Notes: generated from the letters alone by a model not told the origin. A stretch of 64,000 bases of DNA from Salmonella enterica subsp. arizonae (GCF_008692845.1 NZ_VXJW01000006.1:285337-349336); one strand, 5' to 3'. Counted from the stretch's first letter, positions 12,710-22,931 are shown. Program-made: numbers and translations.

Positions 12710-13273
12710 ATGAGCAAATCATTACAAAAACCCACCATTCTGAAAGTGGAAACCGTCGCACAATCCCGACTGTTTAACGTAGAAAGCGTGGATCTGGAGT
12801 TCAGCAACGGCGTGCGTCGTGTGTATGAACGTATGCGACCATCAACCCGTGAGGCGGTAATGATTGTGCCGATCGTGGATGAGCATCTGATTCTTATTCG
12901 TGAGTATGCGGTGGGAACCGAATCCTATGAGCTGGGCTTCTCTAAGGGATTGATTGACCCCGGCGAAACCGTTTTTGAAGCGGCTAACCGTGAGCTCAAA
13001 GAAGAGGTAGGGTTTGGCGCACATAACCTGACATTCTTAAAAAAACTCAGCATGGCGCCCTCTTATTTTTCCAGCAAAATGAATATTGTAGTAGCGGAAG
13101 ATCTCTACCCAGAGTCGCTGGAAGGCGACGAGCCTGAGCCATTGCCGCAGGTACGCTGGCCGATGGCGCATATAATGGATTTGCTGGAAGAACCCGATTT
13201 CAACGAAGCCCGCAACGTCAGCGCGCTGTTTCTGGTGCGCGAGTGGTTGAAAGCGCAGGGACGGATTGCCTGA
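12710..13273 (+). CDS. nudE: ADP compounds hydrolase NudE
   Basis: Nudix hydrolase acting on ADP-ribose, Ap3A and NADH. 187 residues. The Nudix box is complete, GLIDPGETVFEAANRELKEE then VGF (about 85-107). The start is the ATG at 12710 (MSKSLQKPTILKVETV), as in E. coli (186 residues); an in-frame ATG at 12677 would add 11 residues of no recognisable conservation. It converges with mrcA across a bidirectional terminator. Confidence 0.96.
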   Translation: MSKSLQKPTILKVETVAQSRLFNVESVDLEFSNGVRRVYERMRPSTREAVMIVPIVDEHLILIREYAVGTESYELGFSKGLIDPGETVFEAANRELKEEVGFGAHNLTFLKKLSMAPSYFSSKMNIVVAEDLYPESLEGDEPEPLPQVRWPMAHIMDLLEEPDFNEARNVSALFLVREWLKAQGRIA

Positions 13274-13341
13274 TGACGCTGCGTTTACCAGGATTACGGA
13301 AACGTTCGTCTCTCCGTACGCCCCCATCCGGCAAACAAAAT

Positions 13342-13367
13342 AAAAAAGGCGCCGGAGCGCCTTTTTT
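13342..13367. terminator. Bidirectional terminator between nudE and mrcA
   Basis: A6, stem GGCGC/GCGCC with loop CGGA, then T6. The symmetry allows termination from both convergent genes. Confidence 0.85.
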
Positions 13368-13369
13368 GA

Positions 13370-15922
13370 TCAGAACAGTTCGTGTGTTTCACCATTATCA
13401 ATAATGGTGGTTCCCACCTCATGCACCGCCTGCTGTGTCGGTTGTGTGCCTTCAATGAAATACTCTTCACGACTGTTACCGCCGTTCGCCAGTTGTCCGG
13501 TACTGCGGTCGATATTTACCGTGACTACCCCCGGCGGCGGCGTTAGCGGTTGTTCCGGCACGCCTTCCAGCACGGCTTTCATATAGGCGTCCCATGCGGG
13601 TTGCGCACTCTTCGCGCCGCCCTCATAGCCGGAAATCTGATCTTTGATCGCGCCGGAGGCGGTAGTTCGGCCTAAATCACGCCGATGATCGTCAAAGCCG
13701 ATCCATACGGAAGTGACGACGCCAGGACCATAGCCGGAGAACCATGCGTCTTTCGAGTTGTTGGTCGTACCGGTTTTGCCGCCGATATCGCGACGTTTAA
13801 GGTCGCGCGCCGCGCGCCAGCCAGTCCCCATCCAGCCGGGTTCGCCGAAGATATTGGTGTTCAGCGCGCTTTTGATCAGGAACGCCAGCGGCGTATTGAT
13901 CACATGCGGCGCGTATTCCTGCGCGCCGTTTTGCGCGACCAGCGCCTGGTTTGCCTGTTCCAGCTTAGGCATCGGTACAGCGCTGTTTTGCTGTTCTTGC
14001 GAAACCGCGACCTCTTCCACGTTGGTGTTTTCCAGCACGTTGGATTTCTGCGTATTGCCGTAAATGACCGGGATATCGCACTCCGGACAGGCGATTTTCG
14101 GTTTCGCTTCGAAGATCACGCCGCCCTGATCGTTCTCAATCTTACTGATAAAATACGGGTCGATCAGGAAACCGCCGTTCGCCATCACCGCATAACCACG
14201 CGCAACTTGCATCGGGGTGAAGGAGGCGGAACCCAGCGCCAACGATTCGGTATGCACAATATTCTGCGCCGGGAAACCGAAGCGTTGCAGATACTCCGCC
14301 GCATAGTCGACGCCCATCGCGCGCATTGCGCGTACCATCACCACGTTTTTCGACTGCCCCAGCCCCTGGCGTAAACGAATCGGCCCGGCGTACTGCGGCG
14401 GGGAGTTTTTCGGACGCCAGTCTGAACCGGCCCCGGCGTCCCAGCGGGAAATCGGCACATCGTTGAGTATACTGGCGAGCGTCAGTCCTTTATCCATTGC
14501 GGCGGTGTAGAGGAACGGTTTGATGTTCGACCCCACCTGACGCAGAGCTTGCGTCGCGCGGTTAAATTTACTCTGATTAAAATCGAAACCGCCGACCAGC
14601 GCCAGCACCGCGCCGGTTTGCGGGTTCAGAGAAACCAGCGCGGAGTTCACCTCCGGCACCTGCGCCAGCCACCAGTCGTTATCCACCTGGCGAACCCAGA
14701 TTTGTTGGCCTGTCTGGACGACATCGGTGACTTTACGCGGCGTTGGCCCCTGCTGCGTATCCGAGCGGTAAGGCCGCGCCCAACGCATCCCTTCCATACG
14801 TAGCGAAACGGACGTACCGTCGGCAAGCGCAGCGGTCGCTTCTTGCGGGTTGGCGCTGGTGATCACGGCAGGAAGCAGCGGTCCGTAGGTCGGCAACGCT
14901 TTCAGCGTATCGGTAATTTTTTTACTGTCCCACGCCGTTTCACCCACTTTCCATAGCACATTCGTCGGGCCACGATAGCCGTGGCGCATGTCATAGTTCA
15001 GCACGTTATTACGCACAGCCTGTTGCGCGGCTTGCTGCACTTTGCGGGTGATGGTTGTGTAAATACGATAACCGTCTTCATAAGCGCTTTCGCCATAACG
15101 GTTATACATCTCCTGACGCACCATTTCCGACAAATAAGGCGCAGAGAAGGCGATTTCCGGCGCGTGATAATTTGCCTCGATAGGCTCGCTACGGGCCTGA
15201 TCGTACTGCGCCTGAGTGATATATCCCTCGCTTAACATACGCGAGAGCACCACGTTACGACGCGCCGTCGCCCGATCCATAGAGTAGAGCGGGTTAAAGG
15301 TAGAAGGCGCTTTAGGCAACCCGGCGATGACCGCCATTTCGCTAAGTGTTAGCTGGTCGACCGTCTTGCCAAAGTAGACCTGCGCCGCCGCGCCGACGCC
15401 ATAGGCGCGGTAGCCGAGGTAGATCTTGTTCAGATAGAGTTCGAGGATCTCATTTTTATTCAGCAACTGCTCAATACGAATCGCCAGAAACGCTTCCTTA
15501 ATCTTGCGCATCAGCGTGCGTTCCGGACTGAGGAAGAAGTTTCGCGCCAACTGCTGGGTAATGGTACTTGCCCCCTGCGATGCGTGACCGGAGAAGAGCG
15601 CGACGCTGGCCGCGCGGAAAATACCTACCGGATCAACGCCGTGATGCTCATAAAAGCGGCTATCTTCGGTCGCGATAAAGGCATTGATCATTTCCGGCGG
15701 AATTTGATCGAGCGTAACGGGAATACGGCGCTTTTCGCCATATTGCGCGATAAGTTCCCCATCCGCGCTATAAACCTGCATCGGAATTTGCAAACGCACA
15801 TCTTTCAATGTCGCGACGTCAGGTAGCTGCGGCTCAATATAGCGATAGAGGCCATAAATCGAGCCTGCTCCCAGCAGGATGCAACATACTGCAAGGATCA
15901 ATAAATACTTTACGAACTTCAC
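13370..15922 (-). CDS. mrcA: Penicillin-binding protein 1A
   Basis: Bifunctional class A peptidoglycan synthase. 850 residues from GTG at 15922 (MKFVKYLLILAVCCILLG), the E. coli start; an in-frame ATG at 15946 would add eight residues (MTLNGKSP). N-terminal membrane anchor (about 6-27), glycosyltransferase domain with EDSRFYEHHGVDP (catalytic Glu) and TITQQLARN, OB domain, and transpeptidase domain with SxxK (GSNIKPFLY, near 465), SKN (GQSKNVVM) and KTG (GGKTGTTNNSKDAW). It is divergent from the hof genes, as in E. coli. Confidence 0.97.
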   Translation of the reverse strand: MKFVKYLLILAVCCILLGAGSIYGLYRYIEPQLPDVATLKDVRLQIPMQVYSADGELIAQYGEKRRIPVTLDQIPPEMINAFIATEDSRFYEHHGVDPVGIFRAASVALFSGHASQGASTITQQLARNFFLSPERTLMRKIKEAFLAIRIEQLLNKNEILELYLNKIYLGYRAYGVGAAAQVYFGKTVDQLTLSEMAVIAGLPKAPSTFNPLYSMDRATARRNVVLSRMLSEGYITQAQYDQARSEPIEANYHAPEIAFSAPYLSEMVRQEMYNRYGESAYEDGYRIYTTITRKVQQAAQQAVRNNVLNYDMRHGYRGPTNVLWKVGETAWDSKKITDTLKALPTYGPLLPAVITSANPQEATAALADGTSVSLRMEGMRWARPYRSDTQQGPTPRKVTDVVQTGQQIWVRQVDNDWWLAQVPEVNSALVSLNPQTGAVLALVGGFDFNQSKFNRATQALRQVGSNIKPFLYTAAMDKGLTLASILNDVPISRWDAGAGSDWRPKNSPPQYAGPIRLRQGLGQSKNVVMVRAMRAMGVDYAAEYLQRFGFPAQNIVHTESLALGSASFTPMQVARGYAVMANGGFLIDPYFISKIENDQGGVIFEAKPKIACPECDIPVIYGNTQKSNVLENTNVEEVAVSQEQQNSAVPMPKLEQANQALVAQNGAQEYAPHVINTPLAFLIKSALNTNIFGEPGWMGTGWRAARDLKRRDIGGKTGTTNNSKDAWFSGYGPGVVTSVWIGFDDHRRDLGRTTASGAIKDQISGYEGGAKSAQPAWDAYMKAVLEGVPEQPLTPPPGVVTVNIDRSTGQLANGGNSREEYFIEGTQPTQQAVHEVGTTIIDNGETHELF

Positions 15923-16042
15923 TGGAGATTTCCCATTTAGTGTCATTTGGGCAGTTTATAAACAAACGCGCGGTAGTATAAAGGCAAGCCAGACGCATTG
16001 ATATACCCGTTAACGTGACGGGTGATAAGGAGATCGACCGTT

Positions 16043-16822
16043 ATGGCTTTTAAAACCTGGCAAATAGGATTGCATATTCAGCCGCATGAAGCGCTGGCTA
16101 TCGCCGTTGTTCGCGGCGCATCGGGCTGGTCCCTGCAACGTTGGTGGCGACTGCCGTTGATGAACGCCTCCACGGCAGAAGGGACGATTCCTGATCCGCA
16201 ATCGCTGGCTCACGTACTACGGCCCTGGAGCCGCGAACTGCCGCTACGTCACCGTATTCACCTCTCTTTTCCCGCTCATCGGACATTACAACGCGCTTTT
16301 CCGCATCCGCCGATGCGCCTGCGGGAACGTGAGCAAGTCGCATGGCTTTCACAAACGATGGCGCGTGAGCTGGATATGGATGCGGACTTGTTGCGTTTCG
16401 ATTTTCAGGACGATGCGCTGAGCCCCGCGTTCAACGTTACCGCCGCGCAAGGCAAAGAGATTTCAGCGCTTTTAACGCTGGCGCAAACGCTCAAGGTGCG
16501 GATAGCCGCCGTGACGCCCGACGCCTGCGCGTTACAGCGATTACTGCCATTTATACCACCGGGGCGGCAATGCCTGGTTTGGCGCGATGAGGGCCAGTGG
16601 CTATGGGCGACGCGCTATGCGTGGGGGCGTAAATTAGCGCGAGAGGCGGCGACGTTGCATGACCTTGCCGCAACGTTATCCGTCATGCCGGAACATATCG
16701 CATTATGCGCCGAAGGCGAATTTGACCCCTGGCGCGCCGTTATCGTCCGTCAACCGCCGGTCCCGCCTGACGGTTATCGCTTTGCGATTGCGCTGGGTTT
16801 AGCCATGGGGGAGATACGCTGA
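16043..16822 (+). CDS. hofM: HofM, PilM-like pilus/competence assembly protein
   Basis: First of five genes resembling type IV pilus/DNA-uptake components (PilMNOPQ, comABCDE in Haemophilus). 259 residues, cytoplasmic actin-like PilM relative; no membrane segment. The start is the ATG at 16043 preceded by AAGGAG; a GTG at 16022 lies further upstream in frame. In E. coli the hof genes are needed for using DNA as a nutrient. The 96-bp gap to mrcA should hold the promoter; in E. coli K-12 Sxy and CRP act here, but I see no clear site. Confidence 0.92.
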   Translation: MAFKTWQIGLHIQPHEALAIAVVRGASGWSLQRWWRLPLMNASTAEGTIPDPQSLAHVLRPWSRELPLRHRIHLSFPAHRTLQRAFPHPPMRLREREQVAWLSQTMARELDMDADLLRFDFQDDALSPAFNVTAAQGKEISALLTLAQTLKVRIAAVTPDACALQRLLPFIPPGRQCLVWRDEGQWLWATRYAWGRKLAREAATLHDLAATLSVMPEHIALCAEGEFDPWRAVIVRQPPVPPDGYRFAIALGLAMGEIR

Positions 16823-17361
16823 TGGCGCATTCCGTCAATTTGCTTCCCTGGCGGCGTCAACATTATGTGGCGCGTTTGCGGCTGTGGTGCGTGATATGGG
16901 GCGCATCCCTGCTGCTGATAGCAAGCTTCGCGACGATCGCCCGGTCGGTTTTTTTGCAGGAGGGGAGGATTAACGAACTGTTGCTGGCGGCGGAAAACGG
17001 GCGCACGACGGCGCTTGCGGCAAATATGCCGCGGTTACAGCAGCGTCAGCGACAGCAACAGGCGCGATTACAACATCAGGCGCAGCGTGAACTGACGCAA
17101 GGTTGGCAATCTATTCTGACCGATCTTGCCAACCTGTTGCCAGATCAGGCATGGTTGACAAGCCTGAATTATCAGCAAGAGACGCTAGAACTGGAAGGGC
17201 TGGCGAGAACCTTTGGCGACCTGCTAACGCTTGAGACATCGCTTCGTCATTACGCCAATTTTCCGCTTAATCGCACGGGCGCCACGCGGCAGGATGCGCA
17301 AGGGCGCTGGCAGTTTCAGTATCAGTTAACGAGGAGTGTCGCACGTGAACGCGCTCTTTGA
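16822..17361 (+). CDS. hofN: HofN, PilN-like inner-membrane assembly protein
   Basis: 179 residues with the PilN-type N-terminus (MAHSVNLLPWRR), one transmembrane helix (about 20-42), then a Gln-rich coiled coil (LQQRQRQQQARLQHQAQREL, about 72-91) and a ferredoxin-like periplasmic part. The ATG overlaps the hofM stop by one base, and the 3' end overlaps hofO. Predicted partner of HofO in the inner-membrane platform. Confidence 0.92.
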   Translation: MAHSVNLLPWRRQHYVARLRLWCVIWGASLLLIASFATIARSVFLQEGRINELLLAAENGRTTALAANMPRLQQRQRQQQARLQHQAQRELTQGWQSILTDLANLLPDQAWLTSLNYQQETLELEGLARTFGDLLTLETSLRHYANFPLNRTGATRQDAQGRWQFQYQLTRSVARERAL

Positions 17362-17818
17362 TATCTGGTGCGGGATGTCACGCCGTTGTCGGGGGGGGTG
17401 TTGGTGCGCGGGCGTACTGTGCCTGACGCTGACGGTTGCGTTATCGGTGGGCTATCCCGGCTGGAAAACGCTGGATATGCAACACACGCGGTTAAGCCAG
17501 CAGCGCGAGGCCGCCCGGCAGCAGTGGCGCAATCTGCGCCGACTGAGCGTAGCGGCTGAACCGCTTTTCGGGCGTACAACCGAAAATACGCGTCCTTTTT
17601 CGCCGTTAGATTTCCAGACGCCTCACCAGCGTTTGCTGCACTGGCTGCCGTCGGCGCAGGGGGGCGAAATGGCGTTGAAAACGTCCTGGGAGGGTGTGCC
17701 TTCGCTGTTTGTCCGGTTGGCTGAAAGTGAGATGAGCGTAAGTCGGTTTTCATTACGTAGGGAGGGGGCGGAATTATTGATGACGCTGCAACTGGAGCGC
17801 CTGGCGAATGAAGGCTAG
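17345..17818 (+). CDS. hofO: HofO, PilO-like inner-membrane assembly protein
   Basis: 157 residues, diverged PilO-type protein: short cytoplasmic N-terminus, one membrane helix (about 20-40), periplasmic remainder with SPLDFQTPHQRLLHWLPSAQGGE and RFSLRREGAELLMTLQLE, which match E. coli HofO. The start is the GTG at 17345, because GAGGAG at 17331-17336 is 8 bases upstream and the resulting MNALFD resembles the E. coli start; GTG at 17336 would overlap that site. It overlaps hofN by 17 bp and hofP by 11 bp. Confidence 0.88.
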   Translation: MNALFDIWCGMSRRCRGGCWCAGVLCLTLTVALSVGYPGWKTLDMQHTRLSQQREAARQQWRNLRRLSVAAEPLFGRTTENTRPFSPLDFQTPHQRLLHWLPSAQGGEMALKTSWEGVPSLFVRLAESEMSVSRFSLRREGAELLMTLQLERLANEG

Positions 17819-18209
17819 CCGTAGCGTATTGCTCTGTTTTTGTCTGCTGACGTTGACGGGAATGCGCGATCCCTTCCACCCGCCGGAAGACCGCTGTCGG
17901 ATCGCGGAACTCTCGCAGTGGCGGTATCAGGGCGCGGTGCGTAAGGGCACGCGATGGATAGGCATTCTTAAAGACAGTCAGCAAAAATGGCGGCGCGTGG
18001 AAGAGGGGCAGATGCTGGAAAACGGCTGGATGATTGTCCGCCTGACGGCGCAAGCCTTAACGTTAACGACCGGTAAAAATTGTACGCCGTCGCAGTGGCG
18101 GTGGCTACGTCAGGGAGCGGACAATGAAGCGATGGATAGCCATAATACTGATGGTCTTGATGCCCGCCGCGCAGGCGGGAAAAGCGGCGAACGTGACGCT
18201 GGTGGTTGA
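17808..18209 (+). CDS. hofP: HofP, PilP-like periplasmic assembly protein
   Basis: 133 residues with a short N-terminal signal-like hydrophobic stretch (RSVLLCFCLLTLTG) and the conserved MRDPFHPPEDRCRI then LSQWRYQGAV of PilP-like proteins, which connect the inner-membrane platform to the secretin. Two further Cys (in DRC and GKNC) could form a disulfide. The last 86 bp overlap the start of hofQ in another frame; E. coli HofP (134 residues) has a comparable tail, so the overlap is conserved rather than an error. Confidence 0.88.
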   Translation: MKASRSVLLCFCLLTLTGMRDPFHPPEDRCRIAELSQWRYQGAVRKGTRWIGILKDSQQKWRRVEEGQMLENGWMIVRLTAQALTLTTGKNCTPSQWRWLRQGADNEAMDSHNTDGLDARRAGGKSGERDAGG

Positions 18210-19362
18210 CGACGTCCCAGTGGTGCAAGTTTTGCAGGCCTTAGCTGAGCAAGAACGACAAAACCTGGTAGCGTCGCCGGACGTCAGCGGCACGTTATCG
18301 CTGCATCTGATGGATGTGCCGTGGAGACAGGCGCTACAGACGGTGGCGAGCAGTGCGGGGTTGGTGCTGCGTCAGGAGGGGAATATTCTCCATGTACACT
18401 CGCAGGCCTGGCAAAAAGAACACCACGCGCGCCAGGATGCCGAGCGGTTAAAGTTGCAGGCTAATTTACCGCTGGAAAACCGTAGCATCAGCCTGCAATA
18501 CGCTGATGCCGCCGAACTGGCGAAAGCGGGTGAAAAACTCCTGAGTGCGAAGGGAACCATCACGGTGGATAAGCGCACCAATCGCCTACTGCTGCGTGAT
18601 AACCGCACGGCCCTGGCGGAGCTGGAAAAATGGGTATCGCAAATGGATCTGCCGGTGGCGCAGGTGGAGCTGGCGGCGCATATCGTCACCATTAATGAAA
18701 AAAGTCTGCGGGAACTGGGCGTAAAGTGGACGCTGGCTGACGCGCAGCAAGCGGGAGCGGTGGGGGACGTGACGATGCTTTCCAGCGATTTATCCGTCGC
18801 CGCCGCCACCTCACGCGTAGGGTTTAACATTGGGCGCATTAACGGACGCTTGCTGGATCTAGAGCTGTCAGCGCTGGAGCAAAAGCAGCAGTTGGATATT
18901 ATTGCCAGTCCCCGGCTGCTGGCTTCGCATTTGCAGCCAGCCAGTATTAAACAAGGCAGCGAAATTCCCTATCAGGTCTCCAGCGGCGAAAGTGGCGCGA
19001 CATCCGTTGAATTTAAAGAAGCGGTGCTGGGAATGGAGGTGACGCCCACCGTTTTGCAAAAAGGGCGCATCCGCCTGAAACTACATATCAGCCAGAATGT
19101 TCCCGGTCAGGTGCTACAACAGGCAGACGGCGAAGTGCTGGCGATAGATAAACAGGAAATTGAAACACAGGTAGAGGTAAAAAGCGGCGAGACTCTGGCG
19201 CTGGGCGGTATTTTTTCGCGAAAAAATAAATCCGGCAGAGATAGCGTGCCGTTGCTTGGGGATATCCCCTGGCTTGGCCAGCTCTTCCGCCATGACGGCA
19301 AAGAAGACGAGCGACGCGAATTAGTGGTGTTTATCACCCCCAGACTGGTTGCGACAGAATAA
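18124..19362 (+). CDS. hofQ: HofQ, type IV pilus/competence-type outer-membrane secretin
   Basis: 412 residues, secretin of the PilQ/ComE family. Signal peptide about 1-18 (MKRWIAIILMVLMPAAQA), STN-type domain (about 24-95), an N1/KH-type domain, and the secretin pore with the late signature VPLLGDIPWLGQLF (about 377-390) and ELVVFITPRL near the end. The frame is intact throughout. It is last in hofMNOPQ; a 464-bp gap separates it from aroK. Confidence 0.95.
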   Translation: MKRWIAIILMVLMPAAQAGKAANVTLVVDDVPVVQVLQALAEQERQNLVASPDVSGTLSLHLMDVPWRQALQTVASSAGLVLRQEGNILHVHSQAWQKEHHARQDAERLKLQANLPLENRSISLQYADAAELAKAGEKLLSAKGTITVDKRTNRLLLRDNRTALAELEKWVSQMDLPVAQVELAAHIVTINEKSLRELGVKWTLADAQQAGAVGDVTMLSSDLSVAAATSRVGFNIGRINGRLLDLELSALEQKQQLDIIASPRLLASHLQPASIKQGSEIPYQVSSGESGATSVEFKEAVLGMEVTPTVLQKGRIRLKLHISQNVPGQVLQQADGEVLAIDKQEIETQVEVKSGETLALGGIFSRKNKSGRDSVPLLGDIPWLGQLFRHDGKEDERRELVVFITPRLVATE

Positions 19363-19826
19363 TTTATGCATAAAAATGCGCTGTTTTTGCACTGAACTCG
19401 TCTCAGGGATTTGACGTGTGGATGTATTTAGCATACAAGGAGTACCGATTTGAGAGTCGTGCTTTTCGTTGCTTACGCATTGATAAATGCGTTTTGCCTT
19501 GCCGAAGGTGTGCATAAGACCGATGATAAACGGCTGAATGTCCGCTGATGCAGACTTATTGGTTCTGCGGATTTCACATAATTGTTTGAAATTAAAACGA
19601 TTTGTCGGCCGGATGTGTTGTTCTGGCCGCCATCCGGCAACGCTAACTCAGGTTTTGCAACAATCAGGCTTGGTGATTTATTCAGTTGCCAAACCCGCTT
19701 GAGTATTGAGATAATTTTCAGTCTGACTCTCGCAATATTTTATGAGGTTTCAGTTCATGTCCTGCTGCGCTGGGTGTCTGTGAAGCGGGTTTACCATTAA
19801 CGAATAGTCTTAGTAGTACCGAAAAA
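19363..19826. promoter_or_regulatory. hofQ-aroK intergenic region with candidate aroK promoter
   Basis: 464 bp without a convincing gene; a 72-codon open frame at 19582-19800 crosses a REP palindrome and has no family resemblance. The best promoter match is TTGCCA (19686-19691), 18-bp spacer, GATAAT (19710-19715), which would give a leader of about 105 nt before aroK. In E. coli the aroK superoperon has its main promoters here. Confidence 0.45.
19606..19639. repeat. REP-like palindrome upstream of aroK
   Basis: Arms GCCGGAT (19608-19614) and ATCCGGC (19632-19638) around a 17-nt loop, resembling the other REP units in this window. Confidence 0.65.
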
Positions 19827-20348
19827 ATGGCAGAGAAACGCAATATCTTTCTGGTTGGGCCTATGGGTGCCGGGAAAAGCACTATTGGGCGCCAGTTAGC
19901 TCAACAACTCAATATGGAATTTTACGATTCTGATCAAGAGATTGAGAAACGAACCGGAGCTGATGTGGGCTGGGTCTTCGATGTTGAAGGTGAAGACGGC
20001 TTCCGTAATCGTGAAGAAAAAGTTATCAACGAATTGACGGAAAAACAGGGTATTGTGCTGGCAACCGGCGGTGGCTCTGTAAAATCGCGTGAAACGCGTA
20101 ACCGTCTCTCCGCGCGTGGCGTTGTGGTTTACCTTGAAACGACCATCGAAAAACAACTGGCGCGCACGCAGCGTGATAAAAAACGCCCGCTGTTGCAAGT
20201 TGAAGCGCCGCCTCGCGAAGTTCTGGAAGCGCTGGCTAACGAACGCAATCCGCTGTACGAAGAGATTGCCGACGTCACCATTCGCACCGACGATCAAAGC
20301 GCTAAGGTTGTGGCAAACCAGATTATTCATATGCTGGAAAGCAACTAA
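19827..20348 (+). CDS. aroK: Shikimate kinase I
   Basis: Phosphorylates shikimate at the 3-hydroxyl in aromatic amino acid synthesis. 173 residues. P-loop GPMGAGKST (about 11-19), shikimate-binding DSD near 34-36, GGGSV segment near 80, and LID Arg in RDKKRPLL. First gene of aroK-aroB-damX-dam-rpe-gph-trpS; 56 bp to aroB. Confidence 0.98.
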   Translation: MAEKRNIFLVGPMGAGKSTIGRQLAQQLNMEFYDSDQEIEKRTGADVGWVFDVEGEDGFRNREEKVINELTEKQGIVLATGGGSVKSRETRNRLSARGVVVYLETTIEKQLARTQRDKKRPLLQVEAPPREVLEALANERNPLYEEIADVTIRTDDQSAKVVANQIIHMLESN

Positions 20349-20404
20349 TTCAAGCAGAATACGCTGGGTAAGCGGGTACAAGTAACTAAGGTGGATGTCG
20401 CGTC

Positions 20405-21493
20405 ATGGAGAGGATTACAGTCACTCTCGGGGAACGTAGTTACCCGATCACCATCGCGGCTGGTTTGTTTAACGAACCAGCTTCATTCTTGCCGCTGAAA
20501 TCGGGCGATCAGGTCATGTTAGTGACCAATGAAACCTTGGCGCCGCTTTATCTGGATAAGGTTCGCGGCGTACTCCAACGGGCGGGCGTTAACGTAGACA
20601 GCGTGATTCTCCCTGACGGCGAGCGGTATAAAAGCCTGACAGTGCTGGATACGGTGTTTACGGCGTTACTGAAAAAACCGCATGGTCGTGATACCACGCT
20701 GGTCGCGCTTGGCGGCGGCGTGATTGGCGATCTCACCGGTTTTGCGGCGGCCAGCTACCAGCGAGGCGTTCGTTTTATCCAGGTGCCGACTACCCTACTG
20801 TCGCAGGTTGACTCCTCCGTTGGCGGGAAGACCGCTGTCAACCATCCCCTTGGCAAAAACATGATTGGCGCGTTTTACCAACCCGCTTCTGTGGTCGTCG
20901 ATCTTGATTGCCTGAAAACCCTTCCCGCACGCGAACTGGCATCAGGGCTGGCAGAGGTGATCAAATACGGCATCATACTCGACGCGGACTTCTTCACCTG
21001 GCTTGAGGGTAATCTGGATGCGTTATTGCGTCTGGACGGCCCGGCGATGGCGTACTGTATTCGTCGTTGTTGTGAGCTGAAAGCGGAAGTTGTTGCCGCC
21101 GACGAGCGTGAAGCTGGCTTACGTGCTTTACTGAATCTTGGACATACTTTTGGCCATGCCATTGAAGCGGAAATGGGATATGGCAATTGGTTACATGGCG
21201 AAGCCGTAGCCGCAGGTATGGTGATGGCTGCGTGCACCTCCGAACGTCTGGGACAGTTCAGTTCTGCTGATACGCAGCGCATTATCGCTCTGCTCAGACG
21301 GGCTGGGTTGCCTGTCAACGGCCCTCGCGAGATGTCCGCTCAGGCCTATTTGCCGCACATGCTGCGAGATAAAAAAGTGTTGGCGGGAGAGCTGCGTTTA
21401 GTGCTTCCGCTGGCCATAGGGAAAAGTGAAGTACGCGGCGGAGTGTCGCACGAAGTCGTTCTTAGCGCGATTGCTGATTGTCAGCAGGCGTAA
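20405..21493 (+). CDS. aroB: 3-dehydroquinate synthase
   Basis: NAD- and zinc/cobalt-dependent cyclisation of DAHP to 3-dehydroquinate, second step of the shikimate pathway. 362 residues, same as E. coli. Visible: NAD-binding [13 protein letters not shown] (about 98-110), substrate-binding [11 protein letters not shown], metal ligands in LAEVIKYG (Glu), [11 protein letters not shown] (His) and [10 protein letters not shown] (His). Start ATG at 20405. Follows aroK in the same unit. Confidence 0.98.
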   Translation: MERITVTLGERSYPITIAAGLFNEPASFLPLKSGDQVMLVTNETLAPLYLDKVRGVLQRAGVNVDSVILPDGERYKSLTVLDTVFTALLKKPHGRDTTLVALGGGVIGDLTGFAAASYQRGVRFIQVPTTLLSQVDSSVGGKTAVNHPLGKNMIGAFYQPASVVVDLDCLKTLPARELASGLAEVIKYGIILDADFFTWLEGNLDALLRLDGPAMAYCIRRCCELKAEVVAADEREAGLRALLNLGHTFGHAIEAEMGYGNWLHGEAVAAGMVMAACTSERLGQFSSADTQRIIALLRRAGLPVNGPREMSAQAYLPHMLRDKKVLAGELRLVLPLAIGKSEVRGGVSHEVVLSAIADCQQA

Positions 21494-21590
21494 CAACAAG
21501 AAAGGTCAGACTGATATCGCGTAGATGTCAGTTTTTTAGCTTCAGGTTATGTGCAATGTCGTAAGCATTAACCTTTGAGTGGGGTGTTAA

Positions 21591-22862
21591 ATGGATGAAT
21601 TCAAACCAGAAGACGAGCTGAAACCCGATCCCAGCGATCGTCGCACTGGTCGTTCTCGTCAATCTTCAGAACGCGATAATGAGCCGCAGATCAACTTTGA
21701 TGATGTTGATCTGGACGCTGACGATCGTCGGCCAACGCGTGCGCGTAAAGCGCGTAGTGAAGAACCTGAAGTCGAAGAAGAGTACGAATCCGATGAAGAC
21801 GATACGGTGGTCGAGGAACGTGTTGATCGCCGTCCACGTAAGCGTAAAAAAGCAGCCCATAAGCCAGCTTCTCGCCAGTACATGATGATGGGCGTCGGCA
21901 TACTGGTGCTGCTGCTGTTGATTATTGGTATCGGTTCCGCGCTGAAAGCCCCCTCAACGTCTTCAAGCGAGCCGGCGACGTCTGGCGAAAAGAGTATCGA
22001 TCTTTCCGGTAACGCCGCCGATCAGGCTAATGCGACCCAGCCAGCGCCGGGTACGACCTCTGCAGAACAAACGGCGGGTAATACATCCCAGGATATTTCT
22101 TTGCCGCCAATTTCTTCGACGCCGACGCAGGGACAGTCGCCTGTGGTCACTGATGGCCAGCAACGCGTGGAAGTGCAGGGAGATCTGAATAATGCATTGA
22201 CGCAGAATCCTGAGCAGATGAACAACGTCGCGCTCAACTCTACGTTGCCGACAGAGCCTGCAACCGTCGCGCCGGTTCGCAATGGTAGCGCGTTGCGTCA
22301 GGCGGCGGTTCGCGAACCAGCCGAACGTCATACCACGCGTCCGGAACGTAAACAGGCTGTCATTGAACCTAAGAAACCGCAAACAACAGCGAAAACCACG
22401 ACTGCGGAACCGAAGAAACCGGCCACGCCAGTGAAAAGCACGGAACCAGCCGCGACGCCGAAAGCGACAACTGCGCCTACGGCTGCGCCGAAAGTGACGG
22501 CAAGCGCCGCGCCGGTACAAACCGCGAAGCCAGCGCAAGCCTCGACAACGCCTGTCGCAGGTGGCGGGAAAAGCGCTGGCAATGTTGGCGCGTTAAAGAG
22601 CGCGCCATCCAGCCACTACACGTTGCAGCTCAGCAGTTCTTCAAATTACGACAACCTGAATGGTTGGGCGAAGAAAGAGAACCTGAAAAATTATGTGGTA
22701 TACGAGACGACGCGTAATGGACAACCGTGGTATGTGCTGGTAACCGGGGTGTATGCTTCGAAAGAAGATGCTAAACGTGCTGTGTCCACTCTGCCGGCTG
22801 ATGTACAGGCGAAAAACCCGTGGGCAAAACCGTTGCATCAGGTTCAGGCCGATCTGAAATAA
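21591..22862 (+). CDS. damX: DamX, SPOR-domain cell-division protein
   Basis: Inner-membrane septal-ring protein; in Salmonella linked to bile resistance. 423 residues. Acidic cytoplasmic N-terminus, basic patch [11 protein letters not shown] (about 81-91), one membrane helix (about 97-118), a long low-complexity Ala/Pro/Thr/Lys periplasmic linker (about 255-320), and a C-terminal SPOR domain (about 338-423) that binds denuded peptidoglycan. It is 97 bp downstream of aroB in the same operon. Confidence 0.97.
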   Translation: MDEFKPEDELKPDPSDRRTGRSRQSSERDNEPQINFDDVDLDADDRRPTRARKARSEEPEVEEEYESDEDDTVVEERVDRRPRKRKKAAHKPASRQYMMMGVGILVLLLLIIGIGSALKAPSTSSSEPATSGEKSIDLSGNAADQANATQPAPGTTSAEQTAGNTSQDISLPPISSTPTQGQSPVVTDGQQRVEVQGDLNNALTQNPEQMNNVALNSTLPTEPATVAPVRNGSALRQAAVREPAERHTTRPERKQAVIEPKKPQTTAKTTTAEPKKPATPVKSTEPAATPKATTAPTAAPKVTASAAPVQTAKPAQASTTPVAGGGKSAGNVGALKSAPSSHYTLQLSSSSNYDNLNGWAKKENLKNYVVYETTRNGQPWYVLVTGVYASKEDAKRAVSTLPADVQAKNPWAKPLHQVQADLK

Positions 22863-22931
22863 TCCAGGCTGTGTCCTGCAATTGCCTGTGAGTGTCGCTG
22901 ACAGCTATTTTTGTTCAGGACAGGCGCGAGG

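Noticed and set aside
13685..14374. 229-codon open frame on the plus strand inside mrcA
   Set aside because: Lies antisense to the conserved PBP1A frame, has Arg/His-rich shadow composition and no recognisable family.
17322..18053. 243-codon frame antisense to hofO/hofP
   Set aside because: Pro/Arg/Ala-rich low-information protein opposite genes that match E. coli hof proteins.
19582..19800. 72-codon frame upstream of aroK
   Set aside because: Crosses a REP palindrome, lacks a family match, and lies in a known promoter region.
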